From assembly GCA_900541245.1 (NCBI GenBank), contig UQIS01000009.1, positions 1-56,381 on the forward strand: a DNA stretch of 56,381 nucleotides, given 5' to 3'. Below the pieces are notes generated by a model. It made no database searches. It saw nothing but the letters and a program-made list of their open reading frames with translations, and was not told the origin of the DNA. Origin of the DNA: an uncultured Collinsella sp. Lineage in GTDB: Bacteria; Actinomycetota; Coriobacteriia; Coriobacteriales; Coriobacteriaceae. Below, piece by piece: positions 1 to 10,352 of the stretch. Position 1 is the stretch's first letter. The number at the start of each line of letters is the position of its first letter. A program made the position numbers and the translations under genes.

Positions 1-70
1 CCCTTCCCCCCCCCCCTCCCGCCTCCCCACCCCCCACACCCCTTCTCCCCCCCCCCCCCCCCCCCCCCCC
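1..70. other. C-rich low-complexity sequence at the window edge
   Basis: This stretch is almost entirely C with scattered T, A and G, including a run of more than 20 C. It has no coding or regulatory signature. It may be a contig end extended by low-quality reads or poly-G/poly-C sequencing noise, so positions upstream of about 75 should not be interpreted. Confidence 0.7.
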
Positions 71-122
71 GCCGCACACTGGGAACGCCACGGTGATGTC
101 TGCTAAACCTTGCTCGCTCAGG

Positions 123-749
123 CTAATAACTTTGTTGGGGGTCCACTATTTGCTGGAGGGTGAACTTGCATTGGGACGGTTCGCCTTCTGCTTGTAGCTT
201 TGCCTCATCGAAATCGAAGATCATGATGGCGCAGTTGGGGAGTTTTGTTGGGAGCTCGAAGCCCTCTGGGGCTGCGGCCTTGATAAATTGGCGGCTGGCG
301 CTGCCGTGGCTTACTGCTAGGAGGGTTTCGGTGTCCTCGGAGTCCATGAGATTAGTGAGGGTGCCTACCATGCGTTCTTGCAGTGCGCGGCTTCCTTCTC
401 CTCCGAAGGGGACCAGATCCTCGCCTGGATCCCAGACGTCGGTGGGCAGAGCGTCGTGCGGGCCTTCTTCGAAGGTGCCGTAGCAGCGCTCGATGATGCC
501 TTCGCAGGGCTCGGCTGCTGCGTCCGGGCCGAGGAGCTCGCATGCGACGAGCTGAGCTGTGTCCATGGCTCGGCCTAAGGGCGAAGAGACCACTTTGTCG
601 GGGACAACGTCGTGGCTCTTGAGCCATGCGGCTGCCATTCCCGCTTGTTTGCGGCCCAGGTCGGTCAGCGGTGAATCGCAGCGGCCCTGGACCAGCTTTT
701 TGACGTTGAATTCTGTCTGGCCGTGGCGGAATAGATATAGACGCTTCAT
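123..749 (-). CDS. Histidine phosphatase family protein (phosphoglycerate-mutase-like)
   Basis: A 208-residue cytosolic protein of the histidine phosphatase superfamily, which removes phosphate through a phospho-histidine intermediate. The N-terminus carries the RHG signature (R8-H9-G10) in the context LFRHGQTEFN. SPLGRAMDTA supplies the second conserved arginine near residue 60, and VSHGSASR supplies the second catalytic histidine at 148. Length is typical for the cobC/gpmB-like branch. The substrate cannot be told from sequence; broad-specificity phosphatase is the safest call. It lies 39 bp downstream of a metal exporter gene on the same strand, which may or may not be co-transcribed. Confidence 0.85.
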   Translation of the reverse strand: MKRLYLFRHGQTEFNVKKLVQGRCDSPLTDLGRKQAGMAAAWLKSHDVVPDKVVSSPLGRAMDTAQLVACELLGPDAAAEPCEGIIERCYGTFEEGPHDALPTDVWDPGEDLVPFGGEGSRALQERMVGTLTNLMDSEDTETLLAVSHGSASRQFIKAAAPEGFELPTKLPNCAIMIFDFDEAKLQAEGEPSQCKFTLQQIVDPQQSY

Positions 750-788
750 GCTCTCCCCTTCTGTATAACTTGCTTTATCGGCTCGGCC

Positions 789-1943
789 CTACTCGTGGGT
801 ATGGCCGACATAGTCTTCGTCGATCGTGATCTTGGCAATCGACTTGGGATATTCGGATTCGACACGTTTCGCCAACGCGCGCTTTAGGTCCCCTGCGCTC
901 ATCGCCAAATCCGAGGGTCGCACGCAGTCAAAGATCACGTTGGTGTGCGTAGGACCCGGCACACAGCGTAGGTCGTGAACCGAAAGGCGGCTATCGATCT
1001 CCTGGGCCATGGCGTGAATGCGTAAGCGCATGCTCGCCAGTTTGGGGTCGTCGGTCACGATGGGGTCGTAATGGAGCGTGACGATCATACCGTCTTCGTT
1101 TCTAAACGACTGCTCGATGTTATCAAGCGTGTCGTGACTTTCCAGCGGGCTGGCCTCGGCTGCCATCTCGGCGTGAGCGCTTGCAAACTTCCTGCCCGGG
1201 CCGTAGTCGTGAACCATCAGGTCGTGGACGCCCAAAACGCCGGGGTAGCTCATGATCTTGTCTCGAATGTGCTTGACCAGCTTAGGATCGGGCGCCTGGC
1301 CCAAAAGCGGGCTCACCGTATCTTGGATAAGTTCAAAGCCGCTCCAGCCAATATAGGCGCCAACGGCAAGGCCGACCCATGCGTCAAGATTGATGTGCGT
1401 CATCTGCGAAACAATTGCGCACGCTAACACGGCACCTGTGGCAAGGACATCGTTCTTGGAATCCTGCGCGGTCGCATGCAATGTCTCGGACTCAATGCGA
1501 TCGCCGAGCTTTTGGTTGAGGGCCGCCATCCACAGCTTAACAACCATCGAAAGCGCAAGGACTGCCACCAGGGCAAGCGAGAACTCGACAGGTTCGGGGT
1601 GGATGACGCGCTCAACCGAGGACTTCACCAGCTCAACGCCAATAAGCAGCACGAGCGCCGCCACAACCAGACCCGAGAGATACTCGTAGCGGCCATGTCC
1701 GTAAGGATGCTCGGGGTCTGCTGGCTTGCCCGCCAGCTTAAAGCCAAGCACGCTCACGATGTTCGAGCTGGCATCGGACAGATTATTCATGGCGTCCGCC
1801 ACAATCGAAACCGATCCCGACAGCACGCCAATTACGCCCTTCGCAGCGCATAGTGCCACATTGGCGAGAATACACACCACGCCCGTCAACGTGCCCACGC
1901 GCGCACGGTCGCCCTGCGCACGCTTAACAATCCACTCGACCAT
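789..1943 (-). CDS. Cation diffusion facilitator (CDF) family metal exporter
   Basis: A 384-residue inner-membrane metal/proton antiporter of the CDF family. About six hydrophobic segments fill residues 17-215, followed by a cytoplasmic C-terminal domain. The hallmark loop DPEHPYGHGRYEYLSG lies at 76-91. The membrane metal site reads as an N53-xxx-D57 pair in helix 2 and a D161-xxx-D165 pair in helix 5. The N/D plus D/D combination is known from manganese exporters of the MntE kind, whereas zinc exporters usually have a histidine, so manganese efflux is an inference. The C-terminal extension of about 170 residues is longer than minimal CDF proteins. Confidence 0.88.
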   Translation of the reverse strand: MVEWIVKRAQGDRARVGTLTGVVCILANVALCAAKGVIGVLSGSVSIVADAMNNLSDASSNIVSVLGFKLAGKPADPEHPYGHGRYEYLSGLVVAALVLLIGVELVKSSVERVIHPEPVEFSLALVAVLALSMVVKLWMAALNQKLGDRIESETLHATAQDSKNDVLATGAVLACAIVSQMTHINLDAWVGLAVGAYIGWSGFELIQDTVSPLLGQAPDPKLVKHIRDKIMSYPGVLGVHDLMVHDYGPGRKFASAHAEMAAEASPLESHDTLDNIEQSFRNEDGMIVTLHYDPIVTDDPKLASMRLRIHAMAQEIDSRLSVHDLRCVPGPTHTNVIFDCVRPSDLAMSAGDLKRALAKRVESEYPKSIAKITIDEDYVGHTHE

Positions 1944-2035
1944 CTACATCCGCCCCCACGGTACTACCTATATATCTATTGCTATATCTATTGCTCAAAC
2001 GGATTGTAGTGTAGCCACTTTGTCCCACAGATACA

Positions 2036-2070
2036 AAAAGGCCGCAACCCACACGGGCCACGACCTTGGA
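2036..2070 (-). terminator. Probable terminator after the PTS EIIC gene
   Basis: On the minus strand an imperfect GC-rich hairpin with G-U pairs ends in GCGGCCTTTTTG, giving a five-T tract. It lies about 40 bp beyond the EIIC stop codon and before the metal exporter. Confidence 0.5.
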
Positions 2071-2077
2071 ATGTGCC

Positions 2078-2104
2078 ATGCGGGACTGCCCCTTTGTCGA
2101 TCGA
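2078..2104. repeat. 27-bp motif, copy 1, flanking the PTS EIIC gene
   Basis: This site reads CATGCGGG...CCCTTTGTC..ATCG on the plus strand and sits immediately after the EIIC stop codon. A second copy in the same orientation lies at 3342-3368, just before the EIIC start, so the gene is bracketed by direct repeats. The core (AAAGGGGCAG on the other strand) belongs to the AAAGGGACAG intergenic family seen throughout this window. Confidence 0.7.
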
Positions 2105-2105
2105 T

Positions 2106-3320
2106 TTATGCGCTTGCTTCGGCCGTGCTCTTCGAGGTTTCGGGCAAATCGGCTTCGTCTTCTGCCGCCTGCCCCTTCGCCGGCACCACGCCAAAGCAGT
2201 AGCTCAGCGCCGCAGACACCGTAAATGCCACACCGCCGGCAGCACAGCACCACAGCAGGTTCGAGATGCCGCCCGTGGCAAATCCAATGACCATAAGGAC
2301 GTTCGTCATGCCGATGGTATAGGCCGTAACGTGGCCCACGGCCGCAACAAGGCCTCCGACGGCGCCGCCAATGGCCATGCACGTCAGGCACCTGCCATAT
2401 TTAAAGCCGCAACCGTACAGCGCCGGCTCGCTTACGCCGCCAAGCACGCCCGAGATCGAATAGCCCAGCATGAGCGCCTTCTCGTCCTTATCCGCAACGC
2501 GGAGCGACGCGCCAAAGGGCATGCCCCAAACGGCGAACGTTGCCATCGTCGCGGCGATCAGGATGCACGAATCCGTTCCCACACTCATAAACTGCGCATA
2601 GGCGAGCGATAGGACAACGTTGCTGACGCCCGCGATCTTAAGAAACTCCCAGCCTGCGGCAAGCCCCATGAGCGTGAGCAGCGACACGATGCCACCGGAA
2701 TTGCCAAGCATAAACATAAGCTGGCCCAACAGCATGCCCAGATAGCTGCCCGCCGGTGCCGTAATACACAGCGAAACCGGAACCATGACAAGCATGGTCG
2801 CAAACGGAACAAACGAAAACGCCACGGCCCTAGGGATAACGCGCTTAAAGAAACACTCCACTCGCCATAGCACAGGCACCGAAAGGAGAACTGGAATAAC
2901 AGTCGTCGTGTAATCGTTGACCGGCGCGGGAAGCAGACCATACACGGAAGTCATCGATGCCCCCGTCGTCGATGCGGCATCGACGAGCTTAAGCAGATCG
3001 GGCGCAATCAATACGCCGCCCAGCATCATGCCCAGCTGCTCCGAGCAACCGAGCTGGCGGGCGGCCGCCCAACCAAGATAAATGGGCAAAAAGTAGTAGC
3101 CGGCGTTATAGAGCCAACTGTAGAACAGGCGATAGATATCGGAATCGGCAGACCACAGGCCCAGCATGCCTTCGCCCATAATGACAGCGACGGTGCGGAA
3201 CAACGCCGCGCAGACAATAAACGGCAGCGCCGACATCATGCTTTTGGACAGATAGTCCACCACGGCCATGGCGTTTGATGAAACCGACGTTGTAAACGAG
3301 GTGTTAGAAACTTGTAGCAT
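2106..3320 (-). CDS. PTS sugar transporter EIIC component (orphan membrane domain)
   Basis: A 404-residue polytopic membrane protein of the glucose/beta-glucoside superfamily of PTS permeases. The signature GGVSEPALYG at 294-303 matches the conserved substrate loop of EIIC-Glc proteins. Around ten hydrophobic segments fill residues 28-375 and the tail is short, acidic and soluble. No EIIB motif (Cys-x-x-R type) and no EIIA domain are present, so phosphate must be supplied by partners encoded elsewhere; a stand-alone EIIA gene lies at 40952. The open frame continues upstream, but the ATG at 3320 is chosen because GGGAAAGG sits 6 bases before it and the preceding 100 codons overlap accDA and look non-protein. 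Sugar specificity is unknown. Confidence 0.82.
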   Translation of the reverse strand: MLQVSNTSFTTSVSSNAMAVVDYLSKSMMSALPFIVCAALFRTVAVIMGEGMLGLWSADSDIYRLFYSWLYNAGYYFLPIYLGWAAARQLGCSEQLGMMLGGVLIAPDLLKLVDAASTTGASMTSVYGLLPAPVNDYTTTVIPVLLSVPVLWRVECFFKRVIPRAVAFSFVPFATMLVMVPVSLCITAPAGSYLGMLLGQLMFMLGNSGGIVSLLTLMGLAAGWEFLKIAGVSNVVLSLAYAQFMSVGTDSCILIAATMATFAVWGMPFGASLRVADKDEKALMLGYSISGVLGGVSEPALYGCGFKYGRCLTCMAIGGAVGGLVAAVGHVTAYTIGMTNVLMVIGFATGGISNLLWCCAAGGVAFTVSAALSYCFGVVPAKGQAAEDEADLPETSKSTAEASA

Positions 3321-3341
3321 GGAACGCCTTTCCCAATATGA

Positions 3342-3368
3342 CATGCGGGCTGTCCCTTTGTCACATCG
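3342..3368. repeat. 27-bp motif, copy 2, flanking the PTS EIIC gene
   Basis: This is the second copy of the motif at 2078-2104, with the same orientation and one internal indel. It occupies the short gap between the accDA stop codon and the EIIC ribosome-binding site and overlaps the last codons of accDA. Confidence 0.65.
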
Positions 3369-5071
3369 TGCGGTACTGACCGATTGCGCGGTACTTTTCG
3401 TAGCGGAGGTTTGTGAGGGTCGCGTCGTCGAGCTGCCCAAGCGTATCGAAGGCATCAAATGCCGAGGACATGACGGCACCGGCGATCTCCTCATGCGACA
3501 GGCCCCTATCGTCAACAATGCCGTCGATGATGCCGAGCGCCAACAGATCGGGGGCCGTGAGCTTAAGCGCCTCGGCGGCCTCATTCGCGCGCTCGGTATC
3601 CTTCCACAGGATCGACGCACAGGCCTCGGGGCTCACGACCGAATAGGCCGAGCTCGAGAGCATCAGGATGCGGTCGGCCACGGACAGCGCCAGCGCGCCA
3701 CCAGAGCCGCCCTCGCCTGTCACCACCGAGACAATCGGCGTCTTGAGGCCGCTCATCTCTATGAGATTCTGGGCAATCGCCTCACCCTGGCCGCGTTCCT
3801 CGGCACCGATGCCGCAAAACGCGCCCGAAGTATCGACCAGGCACAGAACCGGTCGACCAAACTTTTCGGCCTGGCGCATCAGGCGACGCGCTTTGCGGTA
3901 GCCCTCGGGATGTGCCATACCAAAGTTGCGACGCATACGCTCTTTAGTCGTGGTGCCGCGCTCGACGGCGATGACCGTTACGGGGCGTCCGTCTTTCCAG
4001 CCAATGCCAGCCACCGCAGCAGCGTCGTCGCCAAAGTAGCGGTCGCCGTGCAGCTCCACAAATCCATCCAGGCCCAGCGAGATCATCTCGCCTGCCGTGG
4101 CGCGATCTGCCGAGCGGGTCTGCTTGACAATCTCGAGCGCGGGTGGTGGTGCGGCCGAGCGCTTGAACAAATGTCCCAGCTTTTTGCCGCGGCGGCCCGT
4201 ATGCACAATCTCGTGCGGTGCCCCCAGGCCGGGCGCGTGCCCTTCGTGCAGCGCCAGCAGCTCGCCTACCGTGAGCGCAACCTCGCCACGCGGTACAACG
4301 GCATCGCAAAAGCCGTGCTCCAGCAAAAACTCGGAGCGCTGGAATCCCTTGGGCAGGCGCTTGTGCATGTTCTGCTCGATCACGCGCGGGCCTGCAAATG
4401 CCGTCAGGGCATCGGGCTCGGCCAGGATAATGTCGCCCTCCATAGCAAAGCTCGCGGTTACGCCTCCGGTCGTAGGGTCGGTGAGCACCGTGATATACAG
4501 ACCGCCCGTCTCGCTGTGGCGCCTAACCGCCGCAGAAATCTTGGCCATCTGCATAAGCGAGGTCACGCCCTCTTGCATGCGCGCACCGCCCGAAACGGTA
4601 AAGCCGACAACTGGCAATCCCAGCTCGGTCGCACGCTCAAATGTGCGACAGATCTTCTCGCCCACCACGGAGCCCATCGAGCCCATCATAAAGTTAGCGT
4701 CCATAAAGAAGAGCGCGGTATCGCAACCGCAGATTTTGCCCCTGCCGCACACAACGGCATCGCGCTCGCCCGAACGCTCGCTCACGCCCTTGAGCTTATC
4801 GGCATAGCCGGGAAACGAGAGGAAGTCCTCCGACGCCAGATTGGCATCCCATTCCTCAAACGTGCCCTCGTCGACCGTCATGCGCATGCGCGCGCGACCG
4901 CTCACGCGAAAGTGTTTGCCGCAACGAGGGCAGACCTCGAGGTTGTCGTGTAGGCGTGCCTCATCGATCACACGGCGGCACTCCGGGCACTTGATAAACA
5001 CGTGGCGCGCGGGAAACTCGGCGCACGACTCGGTTATCGGCCCCTCGAGGACATTGACCGTCTTCGCTTTT

Positions 5072-5085
<14 letters not shown>
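3361..5085 (-). CDS. accDA: Fused acetyl-CoA carboxylase carboxyltransferase, beta-alpha (AccD-AccA)
   Basis: A 574-residue single chain joining the two carboxyltransferase subunits that move CO2 from carboxybiotin to acetyl-CoA to form malonyl-CoA. Residues 30-285 are AccD: a zinc ribbon with Cys33, Cys36, Cys52 and Cys55, then the crotonase-like core with SGGARMQEG near 165-173. Residues 315-574 are AccA, beginning without the long N-terminal helix region of the E. coli protein and so resembling the short streptococcal type; GEGGSGGALA is at 457-466. The linker is about 30 residues. The start overlaps the accC stop by 14 bp, indicating translational coupling. An alternative ATG lies at 5079. 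In most bacteria these are two genes. Confidence 0.93.
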
Positions 5086-6415
<1,330 letters not shown>

Positions 6416-6425
6416 GAAGCCTTCC

Positions 6426-6848
6426 TTAACTTTCGTGCATGAGTGCAAAAGACATGTCGGCGCGGCAGCAAACCTCACCGTTGACGCTCGCAGTACCCGT
6501 CGCAAAGCGGAACGGCCCGCGCGCACGCGTGATGGTGCACACCAGATCCACCGTGTCGCCCGGGCGCACCGGACGCTTAAAGCGCACCTTGTCCAGACTC
6601 GTGTAGAACGGCGTCGCGCCGCGCGCCTCCTCATCGCCCATCAGCAGCACGCAGCAGTTTTGGGCGAGCATCTCGCACTGAATCACGCCGGGGACGACCG
6701 GGTTTCCCGGAAAATGCCCCTGCAAAAAGTACTCGTCGCCCGTAATCGTGATCTTGCCGTGGGCCTCATCGCCCACCAGCTCGGCCTCGTCGAGCAAAAG
6801 CATCGGCTCGCGATGCGGTAACAGTTCTTTAAGCTCTTCTTTGTTCAT
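6426..6848 (-). CDS. fabZ: 3-hydroxyacyl-ACP dehydratase FabZ
   Basis: A 140-residue hot-dog-fold dehydratase that removes water from 3-hydroxyacyl-ACP to give trans-2-enoyl-ACP. The signature LPHREPMLLLDE and the active-site helix GHFPGNPVVPGVIQCEMLAQ (His followed by the conserved Glu) are intact. The ATG at 6848 is preferred over a GTG three codons upstream because AGGTGA lies 5 bases before it. Its place between accB and accC is the same as in the streptococcal fab operon. Confidence 0.94.
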   Translation of the reverse strand: MNKEELKELLPHREPMLLLDEAELVGDEAHGKITITGDEYFLQGHFPGNPVVPGVIQCEMLAQNCCVLLMGDEEARGATPFYTSLDKVRFKRPVRPGDTVDLVCTITRARGPFRFATGTASVNGEVCCRADMSFALMHES

Positions 6849-6857
6849 GGATATCAC

Positions 6858-7331
6858 CTATCCGATCCTCATGAGGCAGCTGCCAAACTCCACGAGGTCG
6901 CCATCGGCCACGCAGATCTCGAGAACCTCGCCATCCGCCTCTGCCGTCACCTCGTTGAGAACCTTCATGGCCTCGATGATGCAAAGGGTCTCGCCAGCCT
7001 TGACCTTGGAGCCCACGTGCACAAACGGTTCGTCGCCCGGCGCCGGGGCAGCATAGAAAACGCCGACCATGGGAGCGGGCACCTCGGTGCCCTTGGGCTC
7101 CGGTGCGGCGGCAGGTGTCTGCGCGGCGGGCTCCGGTGCGGCAGGCGCGACTGTGGGAGCTGCAACTGGAGCGGCCATAGCGCTCGGCATGGGCATGGGC
7201 ACGGCAACCGGCTGTGCGGCGCTCGCGCGCTCGAGTTCGACCGCGGTGCCATCGGGCTCCTCAACGCGCACGCGCGTGAGGCCGCGGTCCTCCATAACAT
7301 CGGCTATCTCGGCAAGTCTTTTGGAATCCAT
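6858..7331 (-). CDS. accB: Biotin carboxyl carrier protein of acetyl-CoA carboxylase
   Basis: A 157-residue carrier whose C-terminal barrel holds the biotin-accepting lysine in the motif EAMKVLNE. The N-terminal 35 residues form a helical docking segment, and residues 36-80 are a flexible Ala/Pro-rich linker. The stop is 9 bp before the fabZ start and the start is 3 bp after fabF. The divergent birA gene at the head of this operon encodes the enzyme expected to biotinylate it. Confidence 0.95.
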   Translation of the reverse strand: MDSKRLAEIADVMEDRGLTRVRVEEPDGTAVELERASAAQPVAVPMPMPSAMAAPVAAPTVAPAAPEPAAQTPAAAPEPKGTEVPAPMVGVFYAAPAPGDEPFVHVGSKVKAGETLCIIEAMKVLNEVTAEADGEVLEICVADGDLVEFGSCLMRIG

Positions 7332-7334
7332 GCT

Positions 7335-8582
7335 CTAGCTCCTCGTATATCTACGCAGCGCGATGGCGGCGTTGTGTCCGCCAAAGCCCAGGTTGGTCGA
7401 AAGCGCCCAGGTAAGGTCGGCGCGAACCGCGCGATTGGGCGTGTAGTCAAGATCGCAGGCGGGATCGGGCGTGTGGTAGTTAATGGTCGGCGGCACCACG
7501 CCCTGCTCGAGCGCCATGGCGCAGGCCATGACCTCTATGGCGCCCGTGGCACCGATCATGTGGCCGGTCATCGACTTAGTCGACGAGACGTGCGCGGCGC
7601 GCGCCGCGTCCTCGCCGAGCGCACGCTTAATGCCCGCCGTCTCGGACGAATCGTTGAGCTTGGTAGATGTGCCGTGGGCATTGATGTAGAGACCCTCGGA
7701 AGGCTTGACGTCGCCCTCGGTCACCGCCAGCGATATCGCGCGGGCAATGCCGGCAGCCTCGGGATCAGGGCTCGTGATGTGATAGGCATCATCGGTGTTG
7801 CCGTAGCCCACGACCTCGGCATAAATGTGCGCACCGCGCGCCTGCGCATGTTCCATGCTCTCGAGCACGAGCACGCAGGCGCCCTCGCCCATCACAAAGC
7901 CGTCGCGGTCTGCATCGAACGGACGGCAGGCCGTCGCGGGATCGGGGTTGGTGGTCAATGCGCGGCAGGACGTAAAGCCCGCAACGGCATCGGGGATAAT
8001 GGCCGCCTCGGCGCCGCCCGCGAGGATCGCGTCGGCATAGCCGTGCTTGATGGCGCGGAACGCCTCGCCCACCGCATGGGCCGAGGTTGCGCACGCGGTC
8101 ACCACGGGCAGGGTCGGGCCCTTTGCCTTGTGGCGGATTGCGATATTGCCCGATGCCATGTTGGGGATCATCATCGCGATCATATAGGGCGATGCGCGGC
8201 GGGGCCCACGTTCGGCAATCGTATGGACGTTGTCGACGAGCGTCGTCATGCCGCCCACGCCCGAGCCCACGTAGACGCCCAGGCGCTCGCGATCGATGGC
8301 GCCTTCGACATCAAAGCCCGCATCGTGCATGGCTTCGTCCGAAGCCGCCATCGCAAACTGAACGCAGGGGTCGAGATGCTTGGCGTCACGCTTGCCAAAG
8401 TACTCGTTGCCGTCAAAGCCCTTGACCTCGGCTGCCACCTTGACGGCAAACGCATCGGTATCGAAGTGCGTGATCGGGCCGATGCCGCACGTGCCGGCGC
8501 ACATGGCCGCCCAGGTGGCAAGCGCGGTGTTGCCGAGCGGCGACACGGCACCGATACCGGTGATTGCAACTCTCTGTTCCAT
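7335..8582 (-). CDS. fabF: 3-oxoacyl-ACP synthase II
   Basis: A 415-residue elongation condensing enzyme of type II fatty-acid synthesis. The Cys-His-His triad is visible as C164 (VTACATSAHA), H303 (NAHGTSTKLND) and H341 (SMTGHMIGATG). Length and spacing match E. coli FabF. The start MEQRVAITGIG at 8582 is chosen because GAGGAG lies 6 bases upstream; ATG codons at 8585 and further upstream are alternatives. It follows fabG by 39 bp. Confidence 0.95.
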   Translation of the reverse strand: MEQRVAITGIGAVSPLGNTALATWAAMCAGTCGIGPITHFDTDAFAVKVAAEVKGFDGNEYFGKRDAKHLDPCVQFAMAASDEAMHDAGFDVEGAIDRERLGVYVGSGVGGMTTLVDNVHTIAERGPRRASPYMIAMMIPNMASGNIAIRHKAKGPTLPVVTACATSAHAVGEAFRAIKHGYADAILAGGAEAAIIPDAVAGFTSCRALTTNPDPATACRPFDADRDGFVMGEGACVLVLESMEHAQARGAHIYAEVVGYGNTDDAYHITSPDPEAAGIARAISLAVTEGDVKPSEGLYINAHGTSTKLNDSSETAGIKRALGEDAARAAHVSSTKSMTGHMIGATGAIEVMACAMALEQGVVPPTINYHTPDPACDLDYTPNRAVRADLTWALSTNLGFGGHNAAIALRRYTRS

Positions 8583-8621
8583 CATGGTCTCCTCATCCAA
8601 GCCGTTCTTCGGCCCTGGTTT

Positions 8622-9395
8622 CTACATCGCCATTCCGCCGTCGACGCGTACGACTTCGCCCGTAATGTAGGCAGCCGCGTCGCTCGCCAAAAAGCGCACC
8701 ACGCCGGCCACTTCCTCGGGACGCGCCATGCGCCTCAGGGGAATCTGCTCCTCGCACGCCGCACGCACCTTATCCGATAGCTTTGCCGTCATATCGGTCT
8801 CGACAAACCCGGGTGCGACCACGTTCACTCGTACGCCGCGGGGCGCAAGCTCGCGCGCCACCGCCTTGGTCAGGCCGATCACGCCCGCCTTGGAGGCAGC
8901 GTAGTTGGCCTGCCCGGCATTGCCCATCAGGCCCACAACCGAGCTCATGTTGATGACGCAACCGCCGCGCTGGCGCATAAAGGTTTTGGTGAGTGCGCGC
9001 GTCGTGTTAAACGTTCCTTTAAGATTGACATCGAGCACGCGATCGAAGGCGTCATCGCCCATGCGCATGAGCAGGCCATCGCGGGTGATGCCAGCGTTGT
9101 TGACGAGCGCCCAAATGGAGCCAAAGTCGTTGAGGACCGCTTCCACGCACGCGTTGACGGCAGCGGGGTCGGCCACGTCGCATTGATATGCGCGTGCCGC
9201 GGCGCCAGCCGCCTCGCAGGCTTCGCACGTCTCGCGCGCCGCATCGACGCTGCCGGCATAGACGACGGCGATATCAAAGCCGTCCTCCGCCAGACCGACA
9301 GCGCAGGCGCGGCCGATACCGCGCGAGCCGCCCGTGACCAGTGCCACGCGACGTGAGTCGTTGCGCTCGAGCGTGCCGTTGTTCAAGTTGCCCAT
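8622..9395 (-). CDS. fabG: 3-oxoacyl-ACP reductase
   Basis: A 257-residue NADPH-dependent short-chain dehydrogenase that reduces 3-oxoacyl-ACP. It has TGGSRGIG at 21-28, NNAG at 99-102, and the catalytic Ser152, Tyr165 and Lys169 (NYAASKAG). The C-terminal DGGMAM ending is typical of FabG. A non-homologous tail of about 15 residues precedes the Rossmann strand, so a slightly later start is possible. It lies 30 bp downstream of fabD. Confidence 0.94.
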   Translation of the reverse strand: MGNLNNGTLERNDSRRVALVTGGSRGIGRACAVGLAEDGFDIAVVYAGSVDAARETCEACEAAGAAARAYQCDVADPAAVNACVEAVLNDFGSIWALVNNAGITRDGLLMRMGDDAFDRVLDVNLKGTFNTTRALTKTFMRQRGGCVINMSSVVGLMGNAGQANYAASKAGVIGLTKAVARELAPRGVRVNVVAPGFVETDMTAKLSDKVRAACEEQIPLRRMARPEEVAGVVRFLASDAAAYITGEVVRVDGGMAM

Positions 9396-9425
9396 GTCAT
9401 TCCTTTCGGGTTACAGCCCTGTGGA

Positions 9426-10352
9426 CTATGCGAGCTCGTCGGCAATAGCTGCGACCTGCTCGGCCGTCTCGCACGAATACACACGAACGTCGCTCAACGT
9501 ACGCTTGATCAGGCCGGACAGCGTTTTGCCGGGGCCGACCTCAATAAACGTGTCGATGCCCTGATCCTGCAGAGTATGCAGCGTGTCGACCCAGCGCACG
9601 GGATGGCTCACCTGGTTGGCCAAGACATCCGATGCTGCTCGCGGGTCCGCCGGATAGGGCGCCGCCGTCATGTTTGCCATGACCGGAATCAGCAGCGGAG
9701 ACGGCGCGTGACCGGCTTGGATATACGTCGCCAGTCCCTCAGTCGCCTCGGCCATATAGGGGCTATGGAATGCACCCGACACCGCGACCTTCATGGCCCG
9801 GCCGCCAGCCTCTTTTACTAGGACGTCGAGCTCCTGCAGCGCCTCGGGCGCTCCGGCAACAACCGTCTGCTGTGGGCTGTTGTAGTTGACCGGCCAGCAA
9901 TCCTCGCCGGCCTGTTTTGCCAAGCCCTCGACTTGCGCCGCATCGAGCTTGATGACGGCGCGCATGCCGCCCGGATGGCGCTCGGCAGCCGCGGCCATCA
10001 GCGCCGCGCGCTCGCACACGAGCTCAAAGCCCGCTCGCGTATCGAACGCCCCCGCAAAGGTGAGCGCGGCGACCTCGCCTAGCGAGAATCCCGCACAGGC
10101 GGCAGGTACCACGCCGCGCTCACGCAGGGCGGCAGCCGCTGCTAGGTCGTGAACGAACACGCACGGCTGCGTGTTCTCGGTCTGCGAGAGCTCCTCCTTG
10201 GAGGCACTCCGGCATTGCTCGCTGGTCCCCGGGCGCACCTCGTCGGCAATGGCGAACACCTCGGCGGCCGCCGGCGATGTCTCGATCAGATCGACGCCCA
10301 TCGCGGGGTGTTGGGCACCCTGGCCGGCAAACAGAAACGCTACGCTACCCAT
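9426..10352 (-). CDS. fabD: Malonyl-CoA:ACP transacylase
   Basis: A 308-residue acyltransferase that loads malonyl groups onto ACP. It starts MGSVAFLFAGQGAQ, the standard N-terminal motif. The nucleophile Ser90 sits in GFSLGE and the partner histidine in VSGAFHSPYM. The ATG at 10352 has GAAGGG 9 bases upstream; a GTG two codons earlier is possible. The gene overlaps the end of fabK by 13 bp, so translation is probably coupled. Confidence 0.94.
   Translation of the reverse strand: MGSVAFLFAGQGAQHPAMGVDLIETSPAAAEVFAIADEVRPGTSEQCRSASKEELSQTENTQPCVFVHDLAAAAALRERGVVPAACAGFSLGEVAALTFAGAFDTRAGFELVCERAALMAAAAERHPGGMRAVIKLDAAQVEGLAKQAGEDCWPVNYNSPQQTVVAGAPEALQELDVLVKEAGGRAMKVAVSGAFHSPYMAEATEGLATYIQAGHAPSPLLIPVMANMTAAPYPADPRAASDVLANQVSHPVRWVDTLHTLQDQGIDTFIEVGPGKTLSGLIKRTLSDVRVYSCETAEQVAAIADELA

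Noticed and set aside
3321..3620. N-terminal 100-residue extension of the EIIC protein
   Set aside because: It overlaps accDA, has Arg/Ser/Pro-rich shadow composition, and the internal ATG at 3320 has a good ribosome-binding site and begins the membrane domain.
6416..6634. N-terminal extension of biotin carboxylase
   Set aside because: It overlaps fabZ and is Arg-rich shadow sequence; homology begins exactly at 6415.
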